This document shows positions 12,043 through 23,204 of a DNA stretch of 64,000 nt, piece by piece (position 1 is the first letter of the stretch; each line of letters opens with the position of its first letter). The translations under genes and the position numbers were made by a program. The stretch is from contig JAPTYO010000005.1 in assembly GCA_036873135.1 (NCBI GenBank), forward strand, positions 10,456,166 through 10,520,165. The letters are read 5' to 3'. Origin of the DNA: Clarkia xantiana subsp. parviflora. Its lineage: Eukaryota > Streptophyta > Magnoliopsida > Myrtales > Onagraceae. Below the pieces are notes generated by a model that saw nothing but the letters and a program-made list of their open reading frames with translations, made no database searches and was not told the origin of the DNA.

Positions 12043-12642
12043 TGTTAGATTACGGGGAGTAATCACTACGGAAACTAAATCACGGTACATGCTAGTAATC
12101 GAAATTACGCAGCGGAAGATTTACACATACCTCTACAGTTGTCCGTAGACCCAAGATCTTCGCAGGAGGGAGTTCACGATCCTCCGGTCGGCACCCGTAG
12201 GGGTTCTTGTGAAGGAAGCCCTACGTGGTATATTCTCCACAGGAAAGCCTCTGATCGATTCTTGGCAAGGGGACAGATCTCCGGTGTGTTTGCTTGAAGG
12301 CAAATTGGCACACCCTAGGTGTTGATATGGTTCGGCCGAAACTATAGTGTGGGGAGTGGGGTTTTTCTCTCTAAAAACACACCAAGGCAGGATTAAGGAT
12401 TAACCCTAAAATTTCCCTAACACCATGTATATATAGGAGGAGTAAAGTGGACAAAAGTCTACTTTACCCACCTTAATGTTTCGGTCGGCCATGTATAAGG
12501 GAGGCCCATATTTTGGGCCTCTCATGTCAATTGGGAATTGGGTCTAGCCCAAATACTCTAATGTGACATTTACCCAATTAACTTAGGTAACATATACATA
12601 TAATGGGCTTCCATTTACGCCGCCCATTACCATATGCTTACA
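12043..12642 (-). repeat. 5' LTR of element A
   Basis: A 600-bp LTR, TGTTAGATTACGGGG to CATATGCTTACA on the plus strand, bordered on the left by the PBS. It carries the hairpin at 12442-12467 (one mismatch in the arms) close to a TATA-like box, and closely matches 5043-5644. Confidence 0.95.
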
Positions 12643-12647
12643 TGACA

Positions 12648-14216
12648 TGCCTCGAAAATGCAGGGGCATATACGAGGCTCTGTAATCGATCAGATGGTAG
12701 GGATCGAGTGGTCATTTTTTATCCAACAATGTGGATTCATGTTTATCTGGTCGCTGGGGATTAGTATTAATCCGATGGTTTGAATTAAATGATTAATTGA
12801 AGTCTACTTAATTCAGCGGTTCAGAAAACTGACCATTCTGTGTCTCGATCTGATGGCTCTCAGGAAGTGACGTTTCAGCTCAACGTTGGGGATCTCTTTG
12901 AGGGTTTTCACCCTCAGCTCTAAAAGGGGAGGGAGTTTTCACTTTTAAATCACCCAATTTCCCTTTCCTCTTTCTTTCAAAAGGTTTTTGTTCTCTTCCG
13001 GGTTTCAAAGGAGTTTCCACCGGTGGCATGGTCTCCGGCGGGTTTCTAGGTGAGTATTTTGTTGAGTGGCGTTGTGTTGTTTTCATAGTAGTTGTGTGTA
13101 GTAATTTTCATTTATTCTTCTTGGAGGTAATGCCCTAGGAGTGGTCTGTCTGTTTCCGGGGTGAGGGTCTGGAATTTTGCTCCATTATTCCTTCCCCATA
13201 GTGTGAATTTTTTTTTTCCTGTTGGACGAAGCGAAGCAAAAGTGTTTTGTGGGCTAAAAGAGTGTAGCCATGTGGCAGGTCGAAGGGATATGGCTCTCTC
13301 CCTCTTGCCCGTTTCTCAAATGCTCCCAAAAGAGGCATTATGTACTTCATACCACTATTGAAAAAGGCATTATAGACCCATGTTCGATAGGGAGGTTTTA
13401 ACAGGCCAAGGGGACAAACGACCGCGACACTGCAACTAGACGTCATTCCCTTAGAACTCTTTATGGTGCGTTGAGTATGGTGTTGGTTCATCTTCAGGTG
13501 ACTTTCCAGCCATCTTGAAAAAGAAACAGTGTCGTACCCATCAGCCATCCTCCATTTTCCCGGCCTTTTCGGGCATGTTGAATGGTTGTGGTAGTGTTAT
13601 AGCTTTTGTTTGGAAAATCTACTCTTAGTTTCAAAGTATAAAATCCTTAGTTTGTTAGGTATTTTTGATGGGTACCACTCCCATATCCTTGCCCCCCCTA
13701 AGGAAAGTAGAGTTGTTCGCCTCTACTTGGCTTAATATGGGTGGTCTGTGTGATTTTATCTATCTTTTCCATGTATAACTTTGAGAGCGACGCCTTTCAT
13801 TTAATTCGATATGAATGAAATGTGTAAAAGGTGACGCATTTCTGTGAGCAACCTTGTGTTTAGTGTTTCAGCTGTAATTTCATTTTGTGCGGATGGAATT
13901 TGTGTTTGAATCTACTCTCTCTTTGGATAAAGGTTTTAACCTTAAGTACCGGTGCGCAATGATCGAGTTTTGTATTTACAAAGTCTAAGATTGTGAAGGA
14001 GCGTGTCGTCACACAGAATCCTAAAGTGTATTGGATGAAAATCCAAGCTTTTGGGCGCTAGTCGTTTGTATGGTGTGTTTAGGATAAATATCCCAGTTTA
14101 TCAGCGCACTGATAGTAGGTTTAAGTGTGGTATGTTTTGTATTCTTGAATTTTGCTTTGTGTCCTTAAAAAAAAGGTGTCAACTATTAAAACTGACGCAT
14201 CCGTGTGAAGTTAGGA
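12648..14216. other. DNA flanking element A, right side
   Basis: Continuation of the sequence A interrupted. It contains promoter-like text near 12870-13090 and a 137-codon minus-strand frame at 13135-13548 that matches no family I recognise. I do not call a gene. Confidence 0.4.
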
Positions 14217-14440
14217 TAGAGATCCTAGATAATGAGGGGCGGCGATATTTTGAGAGCGCCTATATCATGTAATAAGCATGGAAAAGAATCCAATTTACGA
14301 GGGGTGTCAATATTTCAAGAACGCCTTATCTCGTGTAATAATAAATTAGATAAAGATCCAACTTTACAAGGGGCGACGATACTTCAAGAGTGCCTGATCT
14401 CGTGTAATAATAATTTGGATATAGATCCAATCTTCAATAC
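14217..14440 (+). repeat. ~67-bp tandem repeat, about 3.3 copies
   Basis: Three consecutive diverged copies of a unit containing GAGGGGCGGCGAT, a TTTCAAGA(A/G)(C/T)GCC block and ATCTCGTGTAATAAT, starting near 14217, 14281 and 14349, with a partial fourth from 14417. Frames through it are repeat-driven and not genes. Confidence 0.8.
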
Positions 14441-14597
14441 TTAGATGAAATCTACATTTTTTTAAGGGGGGGAAGGTGGCGTCAGTGCACGATGCCTGTT
14501 ATACTTAGCTAAAAACTTGATTTTATAAAGGTCGGAGCCTTGATTTGAGTATGCCATTTACGATGGCGGTTTATTCGCAACACCATTTGTAGGCCGT

Positions 14598-14957
14598 CAA
14601 ATGATCATGGTTGTAGATGTAATATAGCCACGCACCTGATCGAAGGATCATGGTTGTGGGAGCCCGGAGGCCTCCGTTTGTAATAATATAAGGACTTTAA
14701 GCTTGTGGGGTAGCACCTTAGTGGTACCCGGAAGCTGTTACCGTCCTGTGTTGTTTTCCATAAAAGGAATAATTATGCCCCCCGTGGGTTTGTGTTCTTC
14801 TCGATGCCGCTCTAGGAAGGGTGATGTAACTGTGAAACTACGTGCTAGATTGAAGGATCGAGGTTGTAGGTTGTAATATAATAACTTCGTACCTGATCAA
14901 CTGATCATGGTTGTAGGTTGTAATATTTGAAGCCAGATCGAAGGATCATGGTCGTCA
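14598..14957 (+). repeat. Dispersed/tandem GATCATGGTTGTAG repeats
   Basis: Five diverged units containing GATCGAAGGATCATGGTTGT, several followed by GTAATAT, at about 14598, 14636, 14849, 14894 and 14933. They end directly at the broken left edge of element B. Confidence 0.7.
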
Positions 14958-15111
14958 GTGCTCGTAGGGTTTACTGGCGGTCAATTGGTTTAGATGGCTA
15001 ATGAATCATCATTTGTCGTATTCCATATTAATAGATATCCGATGTATGCAATTCTTTCTCAAAATGTTATTGTCTCCCTGATTGTGCATGATTATCAACG
15101 TGTTAGTTTTC

Positions 15112-15743
15112 ATGACTGGGTCGGTACGATTCTATGAACCTCGCAATCTGGATGATTATGATGAATGGAAAGACAGTGTTGAAGATATCCTTATTGTTGC
15201 GAACGTTGATGACCGAATCAATCCGAAAGCAGAAAGGATCAAGACGGACGAATATGGAAAATCATACATCTACAACAGCAAGAAAATGTTGAGGAAAGAT
15301 CTAACACCACGAGAATTAATTTACTCGAAACTGTCAGTTGAAGTAGAGGAAGAGTTTATGGAGAGCGGCGCATTGCATCTTTGGTGTGCCATACACCTTC
15401 TCTACGGTGAAGGAAAGGCCGCTGAAGCAAAAGACCTCATGGCAGAATACTACAGTATTGCAATGATGATGGTTTTATAACCGCTCATGATCCCGCTGAC
15501 GAAATAGACTTATGAACAAGGGCTCGGAAAGTAATGAAGATGTTTCCTCTCTCAATGTTTGCTAACAATAATGGACTCACACGTCTAACCACATCGATTA
15601 AGACAATCGTGGATCTGTACGAGATCGACCATGGAGAAGAAAACATCTCCAAAGAACCCGAGGCATCCGATGACAGATTCGATAGTCTTCGGAAATGCTT
15701 GGCTAACCCCAGCAACAAAAGTCTAAACGATGATCTAGTGTAA
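15112..15743 (+). pseudogene. Element B variant gag-position gene (type 2)
   Basis: The start ATG at 15112 occupies the gag start position (upstream GTGTTAGTTTTC matches the bases before gag in A and D), but the protein differs from type 1. It begins MTGSVRFYEPRNLDDYDEWK and contains LTPRELIYSKLSVEVEEEF and ALHLWCAIHLLYGEG, spacing reminiscent of copia gag (W..K near the N-terminus, ALxLW...YG later). It stops at 15480. A second open piece (15534-15743) follows out of frame. G carries the same N-terminal signature. No zinc knuckle is seen. The gag assignment is an inference from position and pattern. Confidence 0.6.
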
Positions 15744-16784
15744 CAACCACCGTTGATACATGTTAAGACTGCTTTTCTATCTTACCTTCAATATAGCTTC
15801 AGTCTATGATCTGAGACCTTATTATTGTTGTTATTGGATTTCCTATTTTTCGTTTAATGTTTGAATTTTGGTTAATTGAGATTCGGATTTATTGAATAAA
15901 GTAGTTTCCGTTCGATTCGAATTGTGATCTACTTGTCAAAATTAATCGACTCGGTTAAACGGGATTGATCCGAAACGAAGTTGAAACCGAAATATCCGCC
16001 AAGAGCAATTGGTCGGATCAAACAAATAGGCACACTCTTCTTCATCTAATATCGTGAAACATCGAAATACCGTTAATATCCATCGATTGCGTAGTTCCAA
16101 GAACGAACCGATTTAAATCTTTCTTATTTGTTAGTACTCCATTGTATGATAAATTCTGTAATGATGAACATGTGCGAAACCGATTGGATTAAATTAAATT
16201 GAATTTTGGAAACGAAACGATTTATGCCATGGGTTAAACCTGGAATAGGCGCCACGCACGCGTGTACCTTGAAAGACGGAACACATCGTTTCAAAGTACG
16301 GATTTAATAGAGAAGTTTTTTAATAAATGAATGCTGAATTTTCATTTGCATCCCTACGGGAACAACTCATTTAATACTTACACGATGAAGAGAGGTATGC
16401 TTAACAAGCTACCATGAACTCGTAAAGTATCATCTGACGCATAAGGCGAAAGCCCAATGCACAGTTCAGAGATGGATAAAGTCTTTGAAATGAATAAGCA
16501 AATGAAAAGGATGATGTCGGTAAAACGACTCTCCCACTAAATGCCTTGAACGACAAGTCAGACAAGGCATTCATATCGATAACACACTTTAACTGGCATG
16601 GTTTGAAAACATAATGTTAGAGTTCAACAACCGATGTTCCCTATGGGATGAAAAGCAGTTGACTCACATCAATGTAGAACTATGTTCCAACAAAATCGGT
16701 CAAACACGACGCCATAAAAGCTAAAAGGAATGATAGCGAGGTAAAGCTTATCATCACGCGGCATTAATTTTTGCATTAAACAAG
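15744..16784 (+). other. Non-coding module replacing protease-integrase in B
   Basis: About 1 kb without coding capacity. From about 16150 it aligns with D 60480-61140 and A 8261-9060 (shared GACGGAACACATCGTTTCAAA and TTGAACGA(C/T)AAGTCAG blocks). The first ~400 bp are B-specific or too diverged to align by eye. Confidence 0.8.
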
Positions 16785-17520
16785 TATTCGAACCGAGAGT
16801 ACGATAACTAATCTTAGAGAATACATGTTTAAATTAGCTTGGGATAATGGTGCCGTGGTCGAACATGAGACGTTACATTTCTTGAGGACGAATTTCCAAC
16901 GCTTGGAGAAATCAAAACAGATGAAGTCTTGATTGAAATGGAGCAGGATAACAATGATAGTCAGGTCCCACATACTTCGAGTGGGAGATTTGAGGCAGCA
17001 ACGCAAGTGAATGACATGGTAAATGAAGATGGAGACATTTTCATAATAAATCCAGTGGGAGGAGACAATCCTAACACGCAAATCAATGTTGCTGCAAGTG
17101 CGAATCAAGTTGAACCTGATAATCATGTAGCCGAACCGCTAGATGAAAATCCAATAATGCCACAACTACCCATAGTACCCAGTGGGAGTGGATCAACCAA
17201 CTTGGTTCTAGATCCTAGTGACCAAGGAATTCATCTCGGAGGTAACATCCCGAGACCGAGGGGTCGTCCAAGAAGTTGTAGGTCAAGGTTCTAGCACTGC
17301 CCTTGTTCCCAGTGGGAGTGATGCTCCGATAAGAAGCATTATTCCGATTGGGAGCAACGTTCAGACTGAAGATGGGATTAACGAGCCTAGACGAAGTCAA
17401 AGGCATCAAACTTCTCCTAAGAAGTATCCCATTGAGAAGGGCGAAATATTCACCCTAACTTCTGTTGACGAACTGGTAACGGTTCAACAAGCGTTGAAAG
17501 GACCTCAAACGAAGGAATGA
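16785..17520 (+). pseudogene. Element B linker between integrase and RT
   Basis: Acidic to Pro/Ser-rich linker: MEQDNNDSQVPHTSSGRFE, then PRPRGRPR, then SVDELVTVQQALKGPQTKE leading into RT. It is split over frames at 16929-17294 and 17218-17520 by at least one indel near 17270. Upstream, GTCGAACATGAGACG matches the end of the copia integrase region in C. Confidence 0.8.
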
Positions 17521-17523
17521 AGG

Positions 17524-18244
17524 AAAAAATAGAGGAAGAGATCGCCTCAATGAAAGCCAATTCTGTATGGTCTTTAGTTGATTTACCCGCAGAGCCATAG
17601 GGGATAAGTGGGTTCTGAAACTGAAACTCACTGTTGTTGGAAATGTCGAGCGATACAAATCCTGACTAGTTACGAAAGGATACACCCAGCTTGACAGAGT
17701 AGACTTTGATGAAACATACTCACCGACTGTGCGTTACACCAAAGTCAGGGCAATCCTCGCCCTGATCGCATGCCTCGATCTAGAGCCGCATCAAATAGAT
17801 GTTAAGACCACGTTCCTCCACGGAAACCTGGAGAAAGAGATCTATATGGAGCAAGCGGAGGGTTCCATTACTCCTGGTAACGAACGAAAAGTTTGTAAAA
17901 TCCAGAGATCCATTTACGGTCTAAAAAAATCGTCTCGGCAATGGTACCGCAGATTCCACGAGGAAATGGTTGGAAACGGATTCATGAACCTCCATGAGGA
18001 TCCATGCGTGTATACAAAGACCTCTGATTCTAAGTACGTCATCTTAACCTTATACGTGGATGACATACTCATTGCTGCGAACGATGTGAGTTTCATGAAT
18101 GATTCAAAGTCCTGGTTGGCATCTGTATTTGAAATGAAAGACATGGGAGAGGCTATATACATCTTGGAATTAAAATTGCTAGAGATCGTGCCGCCCGGAG
18201 GTTATGTCTATCTCAGGAAGCCTATATCAAAAAACTGTTGAAAA
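17524..18244 (+). pseudogene. Element B reverse transcriptase
   Basis: The N-terminal stretch is frameshifted. From 17729 the frame is open for 170 codons with HQIDVKTTFLHGNLEKEIYM, KIQRSIYGLKKSSRQWYR and the catalytic YVDD box at 18053-18064 (LTLYVDDILIAAND). The region after MKDMGEAIYILELK changes frame before the connection domain. The catalytic box is intact but the gene is not. Confidence 0.92.
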
Positions 18245-19025
18245 GGTTCAGATTATAAGATGTCAAACCCGTGGAGACGCCGGTAATATTCGGGTGCGCG
18301 TTCTCAAAACGTGACAGCCCGAAAAACCAGCAAGAGCGTGAACACATGAGGAGTGCATAATATTTAAGCATGGTCGGAAGTCTCGTGTATGCTATGCTTT
18401 GCACTCGTCCGGACATTTTTTACGTTGTGGGCCTAGTAGCAAGATTCCAATCCGACCCTGGCTATCAACATTTAAAAGCTGTAAAGCGGATCATACGATA
18501 TTTGAAAGGTACTGCCGACTACGTACTGTGCTATGAGGTCTGGAAGTTAGAATGACCGGTTACAGTGACCCCGACCATGGTGGTGATCCAGACGATCGTA
18601 AGTCCACCACGGGAGGAGACTTTCTCCTTGCTGATGTCGCCATTTCATGGACGAGCAAGAAGAAATCTTGTGTTGTGCTATCTACGATAGAATCAAAATT
18701 AATTGCTATCTCCAAAAATGCACAGGAAGCAGTCTGGGTGAAAAGGCTTCTTACTGCGCTGCTTGATGGCGACATCGGGAGTAAGCCTGTGAAGGTGTAC
18801 TCTGACAGTCTGGCAGCTATTGCGGCAGTTAAGAATCCAAAGTACCATAGTAGAACTAAACACATTGATGTGAAATATAATTATGCTAAATCTATAGTAA
18901 AAAACAATATAATCACTTTAGAATACTCGCCCACTGATTACAAGGTAGCGGACCTATTAACTAAACCATTACGCAAAGAGACATTTGAAAAGCATGTTAA
19001 ACTGCTTGGATTGCGTAGGGTTTAA
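18245..19025 (+). pseudogene. Element B RNase H
   Basis: The connection domain and RNase H are split by a frameshift at about 18553. The second piece (18552-19025) starts GYSDPDHGGDPDDRKSTTG and ends DLLTKPLRKETF. The acidic motif reads STIESKLIA instead of STMESEFVA, so one acidic residue is changed to Lys. The natural C-terminus and stop match the other copies. Confidence 0.9.
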
Positions 19026-20102
19026 AAGTGGGCGTGTATCTGTGATAACATTATGATAATTGAAAGTTACATTTTAATAAATGAGAGAATTGAAAATTGA
19101 GTTTATGATTCATCGACGTCATAATGTTTGATTACATCGAATTTTATGGTCTATAAACTGAATCGTAGGAGGACGCAGTCCTCTGCCTAAATTATGTCGA
19201 ATGTGGGCCTTGCCTAGTCACACATGCACGGTCGTCTTGTAGGAGAGGGGGACCTCTACCGTAAATAGACTGGCTAAGAACCAGGGGGATAAACTTGACT
19301 ACGCAAAACGATCATTTTGTTTTGGAGTAACGCGACATGATTTTCGTTTTGCACATCGCCGTGATGAACTCTTTTCATCATTAACCACATTATGGGCCGG
19401 ATGAAAATTCTGCGGTAACATTGTTGACATATCCCACTCCTAACAATTTTCGGGTATGCTATCGATGCGTGCTTCATACTACGCGTGCCATGTTCGACCA
19501 CGGGGTCATGCTCGGTTTTGCTAGGTAGAATCCTCGAGATTCGGATGGGCGCAAACTTCTTCATCTCGAGCGCGTGATTGATCTCGGGAGCTTTATGAAG
19601 AGGCACCCAAAGTATCCTTATGGACTCAAAACTCATATCTAAGTTAGTGCTGAAGAAAAAGGCCAAGTGACCACGTCTTTGGAAACCGGTTGGGTTTGAC
19701 TAAGGGTATGAGCGATGGGGATGGTCAAGTTCACTTGTAATTAACCAAATCTTATATTCAATAGGTGGCCACCAGCCGGATATTAGTTGAAAGTTGTGAA
19801 TACTTGTACGGATGCCTTGGAGAAGTATTCCTATGTGGAAACTAGGCCATTGGAGAATTAACAGTTGACCTAGGATACAGAGCGGTACAATTTAATGTTT
19901 TTAACATGTTGATTTAAGATAGGGAATCAACGTTTCGCGGGCGTTACAACACTCCTAACAGATGAGTAGCACGATGCCCGTAGTATCCGCCGGTCGCACG
20001 GCAAACCTCGTATGAACTATTCGGAAGCAGGGGCAAGATCAGAGGAATGAAATGTTGATGCGATTTGGAAAACAATACATAAACAGGCACCCTCCCATTT
20101 CG
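19026..20102 (+). other. 3' non-coding tail of element B
   Basis: About 1.1 kb between RNase H and PPT, conserved with C (54858-55980) and with the part of D inside the window (63375-64000). It contains GGAGGACGCA(G/A)TCCTCTGCC and TATCCGCCGGTCGCACGGCAA blocks. An antisense frame (19274-19666) is partly shared with C and D, but nucleotide homology alone would explain that. Confidence 0.75.
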
Positions 20103-20114
20103 GCGAGTGGGAGA
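20103..20114 (+). promoter_or_regulatory. Polypurine tract of element B
   Basis: GCGAGTGGGAGA immediately precedes TGTTAGCATATGG, the start of the 3' LTR. Confidence 0.85.
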
Positions 20115-20714
20115 TGTTAGCATATGGTGATTGTGTGGCGTAAATGGAAGCCCATTAATATGTATATGTTACCTGTGACAATTGGGTAAACGTCACATCA
20201 GGTAAATTGGGCTAGACCCATATTCCAATTGACATGAGAGGCCCAAAAATTGGGCCTCCCTTATACACTAGACCGTCCGATTATTAGGAGTGGGCAAAGT
20301 GGACTTTTGTCCACTTTTCTCCTCCTATAAATAGGGAGTGTGAGGGGTTTCATTAAGTTAATTTCACAATTCCTCATTTGTGGCAATTTGAGAGAAAACC
20401 CCTCCTCCCTAAATACCCACTTCAGCCAAACCTACCCCCTTCACCAAGGGTGTGCCAATTTGCTTTGAGCAAACACTCCGGAGATGTGTCACTGCCAAGA
20501 ATCAATCAGAGGCTTTGCTATGGAGACTATACCGCGTAGGGCTTCCTTAACAAGAACCTCTACGGGTTCCGTCCGGTGGATCGGGAACTCCCTCAACAAG
20601 ATGTTGGGACTACGGAAAGAGAATAAGGTATGTGCACATCTTCCGTTGCGTAATTCTGATTACTAGCATGTACCATATTTGTGTTTCCGTAGTATTTAAC
20701 CCCGTAATCCAACA
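20115..20714 (+). repeat. 3' LTR of element B
   Basis: A 600-bp LTR from TGTTAGCATATGG to CCCGTAATCCAACA. It is the clearest plus-strand copy of the family LTR, with the hairpin at 20296-20317 and TATAAATAG at 20326-20334. Confidence 0.95.
20296..20334 (+). promoter_or_regulatory. LTR promoter: hairpin followed by TATA box
   Basis: AAAGTGGAC-TTTT-GTCCACTTT (9-bp perfect arms) lies about 8 bp upstream of TATAAATAG. Equivalent structures occur in the LTRs of A, C, G, H and I. In G and H both arms differ from the others but still pair. Confidence 0.7.
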
Positions 20715-21811
20715 AAATCTACATGGAGCAAACATAGGGTTTCTTATCCCTTGGGAATGAACGTAAAGTTTGTAAGCTCCAATGGTCGATCTATGGTCTT
20801 AAACAATCGTCCCGGCAATGGTACTGCATGTTACACGAGGAAATCGTGGGCAATAGATTCGTGAATCTTCACGAGGATCCTTGTGTGTACACGAAGACCT
20901 CAGGGTCAAAGTCCTGATTAGCATCTGTATTTGAGATGAAGGACATGGGTGGGGCCACTTACACATTAAGATTACTAGAGATCGTGGTGCTCGTAAACTA
21001 TGTCTTTCTCAGGAAGCCTATATAAACAAGATGTTGATAAGGTTCAATATCTATGATGCTAAACCCGTGGAAAAACCAGTTGTATATGGGTGTGCGGTGT
21101 CGAAGCGTGATGGCCCAAAGAACCTGGTAGAGCGTGAACAAATGAAATGTGCAAAGTACCTAAGTATGATAGGAAGTCTGATGTACGCAATACAATGCAC
21201 TCGTCTAGATATCTGTTACGCTGTGGGACTAGTAGCGCGTTTCCAATCAAACCCCAGTAATCAACATTTTAAAAGCCGTCAAACGAATTATGAGATATCT
21301 GAAATGTACGGCAGCCTACGGACTGTTCTATGAGGGCAGTAAGCTTGAACTGATAGGATATAGTGACGCCGACCATGTTTATGATCTAGATGATTGTAAG
21401 TCCATCTCAAGAGGAGTGTTTCTCCTTGCTATTGCTGCCATCTCTTGGATGAGCAAGAAGCAATCATGTGTCGCGCTGTCAACTATGGATTCCAAATTCG
21501 TAGCTCTCTCAAAGAATGCATAGGAGGCTGTCTGGCTAAAGAGACTCTTGACCGCCTTGCTTTACGTCGAGGACGGGAGTAAGCCTTTGTGCATTTACTC
21601 TGACAGTCATGGAGCGATAAGGGAAGTCAAGAATCCTAAGTAAACACATTGATGTTAAATAAAACTATGCGAAGAGTGTGGTACTAGACAAGCTGATCAC
21701 AGTATAATTCATGTCTTCGGAAAATATGCTTGCAGATCCATTGACCAAACACTTACTTAAGGATACTTTCGGAAAGCACGTAAAACCGCTTGGCCTGTGT
21801 AGGATATAAAA
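20715..21811 (+). pseudogene. Element E RT and RNase H remnant
   Basis: RT is 5'-truncated, and a deletion after CACGAAGACCTCAGG removes the whole YVDD region, joining directly to the SWLASVFEMKDMG-equivalent. The connection domain (KRDGPKNLVEREQMK) and RNase H (IGYSDADH...) follow with frameshifts at about 21290 and stops. The RNase H motif reads STMDSKFVA, altering both acidic positions. The gene is catalytically dead by several independent lesions. Confidence 0.9.
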
Positions 21812-22016
21812 GACACGTAATGTGTGTCAGTAACATTTTAGAAATTAAAGTAAGTTTTGAATAAAAGAATTGCTATTTGAGTTTATGATTTTGACAAAGT
21901 AATAAAGACAATATTACATCGGATGGACAGTCTAAAAACTAATCGTTGGATCGTAAAACCTCCTAATAAAATATGTCGAATGTGAACCCTGCCTCGTCAC
22001 ACGGCCACGGTCGTCT

Positions 22017-22630
22017 TGATGGAAGGGAACCCTCAGCCATAACAAGACTGGCTAAAAGCCATGGTATTTAGAAAGAGAAACCTGGTTATGCAAAATGATT
22101 ATTTGGTTTCGGGGTAACACGACATGATCAAAGTTTTGCATATCGCCGAGACGAACTATGTTCGTCCACCACCACATTTTTGGCTAGATCAGAATCTACG
22201 ATGGAATATGACATTCACATTCCTAATATATAATAAATTCAGGTTATGCTATCGACGCACACTTCATACTGCTGTGCCACGTTCGACCACGGGGTCAGGC
22301 TCGGTTGTGTTAGACAGAATCTTGATGGACGGGAAACTTCAGCCATATCATGACCAGCTAACAGCCATGCTATTTCGAAAGATAAACCTGGTTATGCAAA
22401 ATGATCATTTGGTTTCGGGGTAACACGACATGATCAAAGTTATGCAGATCACCGAGACGATCTCTGTTCGTCCACCACCACATTCTGGGCTAGATAAGAA
22501 TCTAAGATAACATATGACATTCCCATTCCTTATATATACTAAATTCAGGTAATGCTATCTACGCGCACTTTATACTGCGCGTGCCACACTCGACCACGGG
22601 GACAGGCTCGGTTGTGTTAGACAGAATCTT
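22017..22630 (+). repeat. ~306-bp tandem duplication in tail of E
   Basis: Two consecutive copies, about 22017-22322 and 22323-22630, each starting TTGATGGA(A/C)GGGAA and containing TTGGTTTCGGGGTAACACGA, TTCGTCCACCACCACAT and GACCACGGGG(T/A)CAGGCTCGG. The unit is single in B, C and D, so the duplication is specific to E and postdates the family ancestor. Confidence 0.85.
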
Positions 22631-23194
22631 CCGAGATTCTGAAGGACACAAACTTCTTCACCTTGAGCATGTGAAGCGGCACCCGAAGTACCCTTACTAC
22701 TCAGAACTCATATCCAAAGTAAGGCTCAATGTTTGCTCCAGGCGTACAAGTGTAGAGTCCGAACAAAAAGGCCAAGTGAGCACGTTTTGGGTACCGGTTG
22801 AGTTCGAGCGAGGATATGAGCGATGGGGATGGTCATGCACATCTGTCATTCTCCGACTCTTGTATTCACTAGGTGGCCACCAACCGGATATTAGTTGAAG
22901 GTTGTGAATACTTGTGTGGATGCTAGGGGTATTCACTAAGTGTTTCTATGGGGAAACTAGGATTTGGAGAATAACAGTTGACCGGGGTACAATGCGGCAC
23001 AAAGAAGTAACATGATGGAAATCAACGCTCCGCGGACGCTACAACAATCATAACCGATGAGTAGTACGATGTCCGTTGTGTCTGCCGGTCGCACGGCAAA
23101 CCACGTATGAACATGACGGAAACTGGACTGGATCATTGAATGGATATTGATGTGTTGGTCGACAACATATTAATAAGCAACATCCCATTCCGAC

Positions 23195-23204
23195 GAGTGT
23201 GAGC
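23195..23204 (+). promoter_or_regulatory. Polypurine tract of element E, diverged
   Basis: GAGTGTGAGC corresponds to GAGTGGGAGC in C. The LTR start after it has decayed to TTTAGGCATTAAGAG. Confidence 0.65.

Larger units (their letters stand above)
5043..12642 (-). mobile_element. Copia element A: complete, two LTRs, inactive
   Basis: A 7.6-kb Ty1/copia retrotransposon on the minus strand. It runs from the 5' LTR (12043-12642) through PBS, leader, gag, linker, reverse transcriptase, RNase H and PPT to the 3' LTR (5043-5644). Both LTRs begin TGTTAG and end in ACA as read on the plus strand. The flanking pentamers are TGATA (5038-5042) and TGACA (12643-12647), a 5-bp target duplication with one mismatch. 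The LTRs look roughly 93% alike by eye, so the insertion is old. Every coding region is frameshifted. Protease and integrase are absent and replaced by a non-coding module shared with B and D, so this copy could not have moved without help. Confidence 0.95.
14968..20714 (+). mobile_element. Copia element B, 5'-truncated
   Basis: Plus-strand copy of the same family. Homology starts abruptly at GGTTTACTGGCGGTC (14968), equivalent to the last ~150 bp of the leader, so its 5' LTR, PBS and most of the leader are gone. It then runs through a variant gag, the non-coding replacement module, linker, RT, RNase H, a ~1.1-kb tail, PPT and 3' LTR (20115-20714). The 3' LTR ends directly against an RT fragment of another copy (E), which suggests B had inserted into E. 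Confidence 0.9.

Noticed and set aside
13135..13548. 137-codon minus-strand frame
   Set aside because: No recognisable domain, no supporting exon context, and it lies in repeat-like DNA. Kept only as a note.
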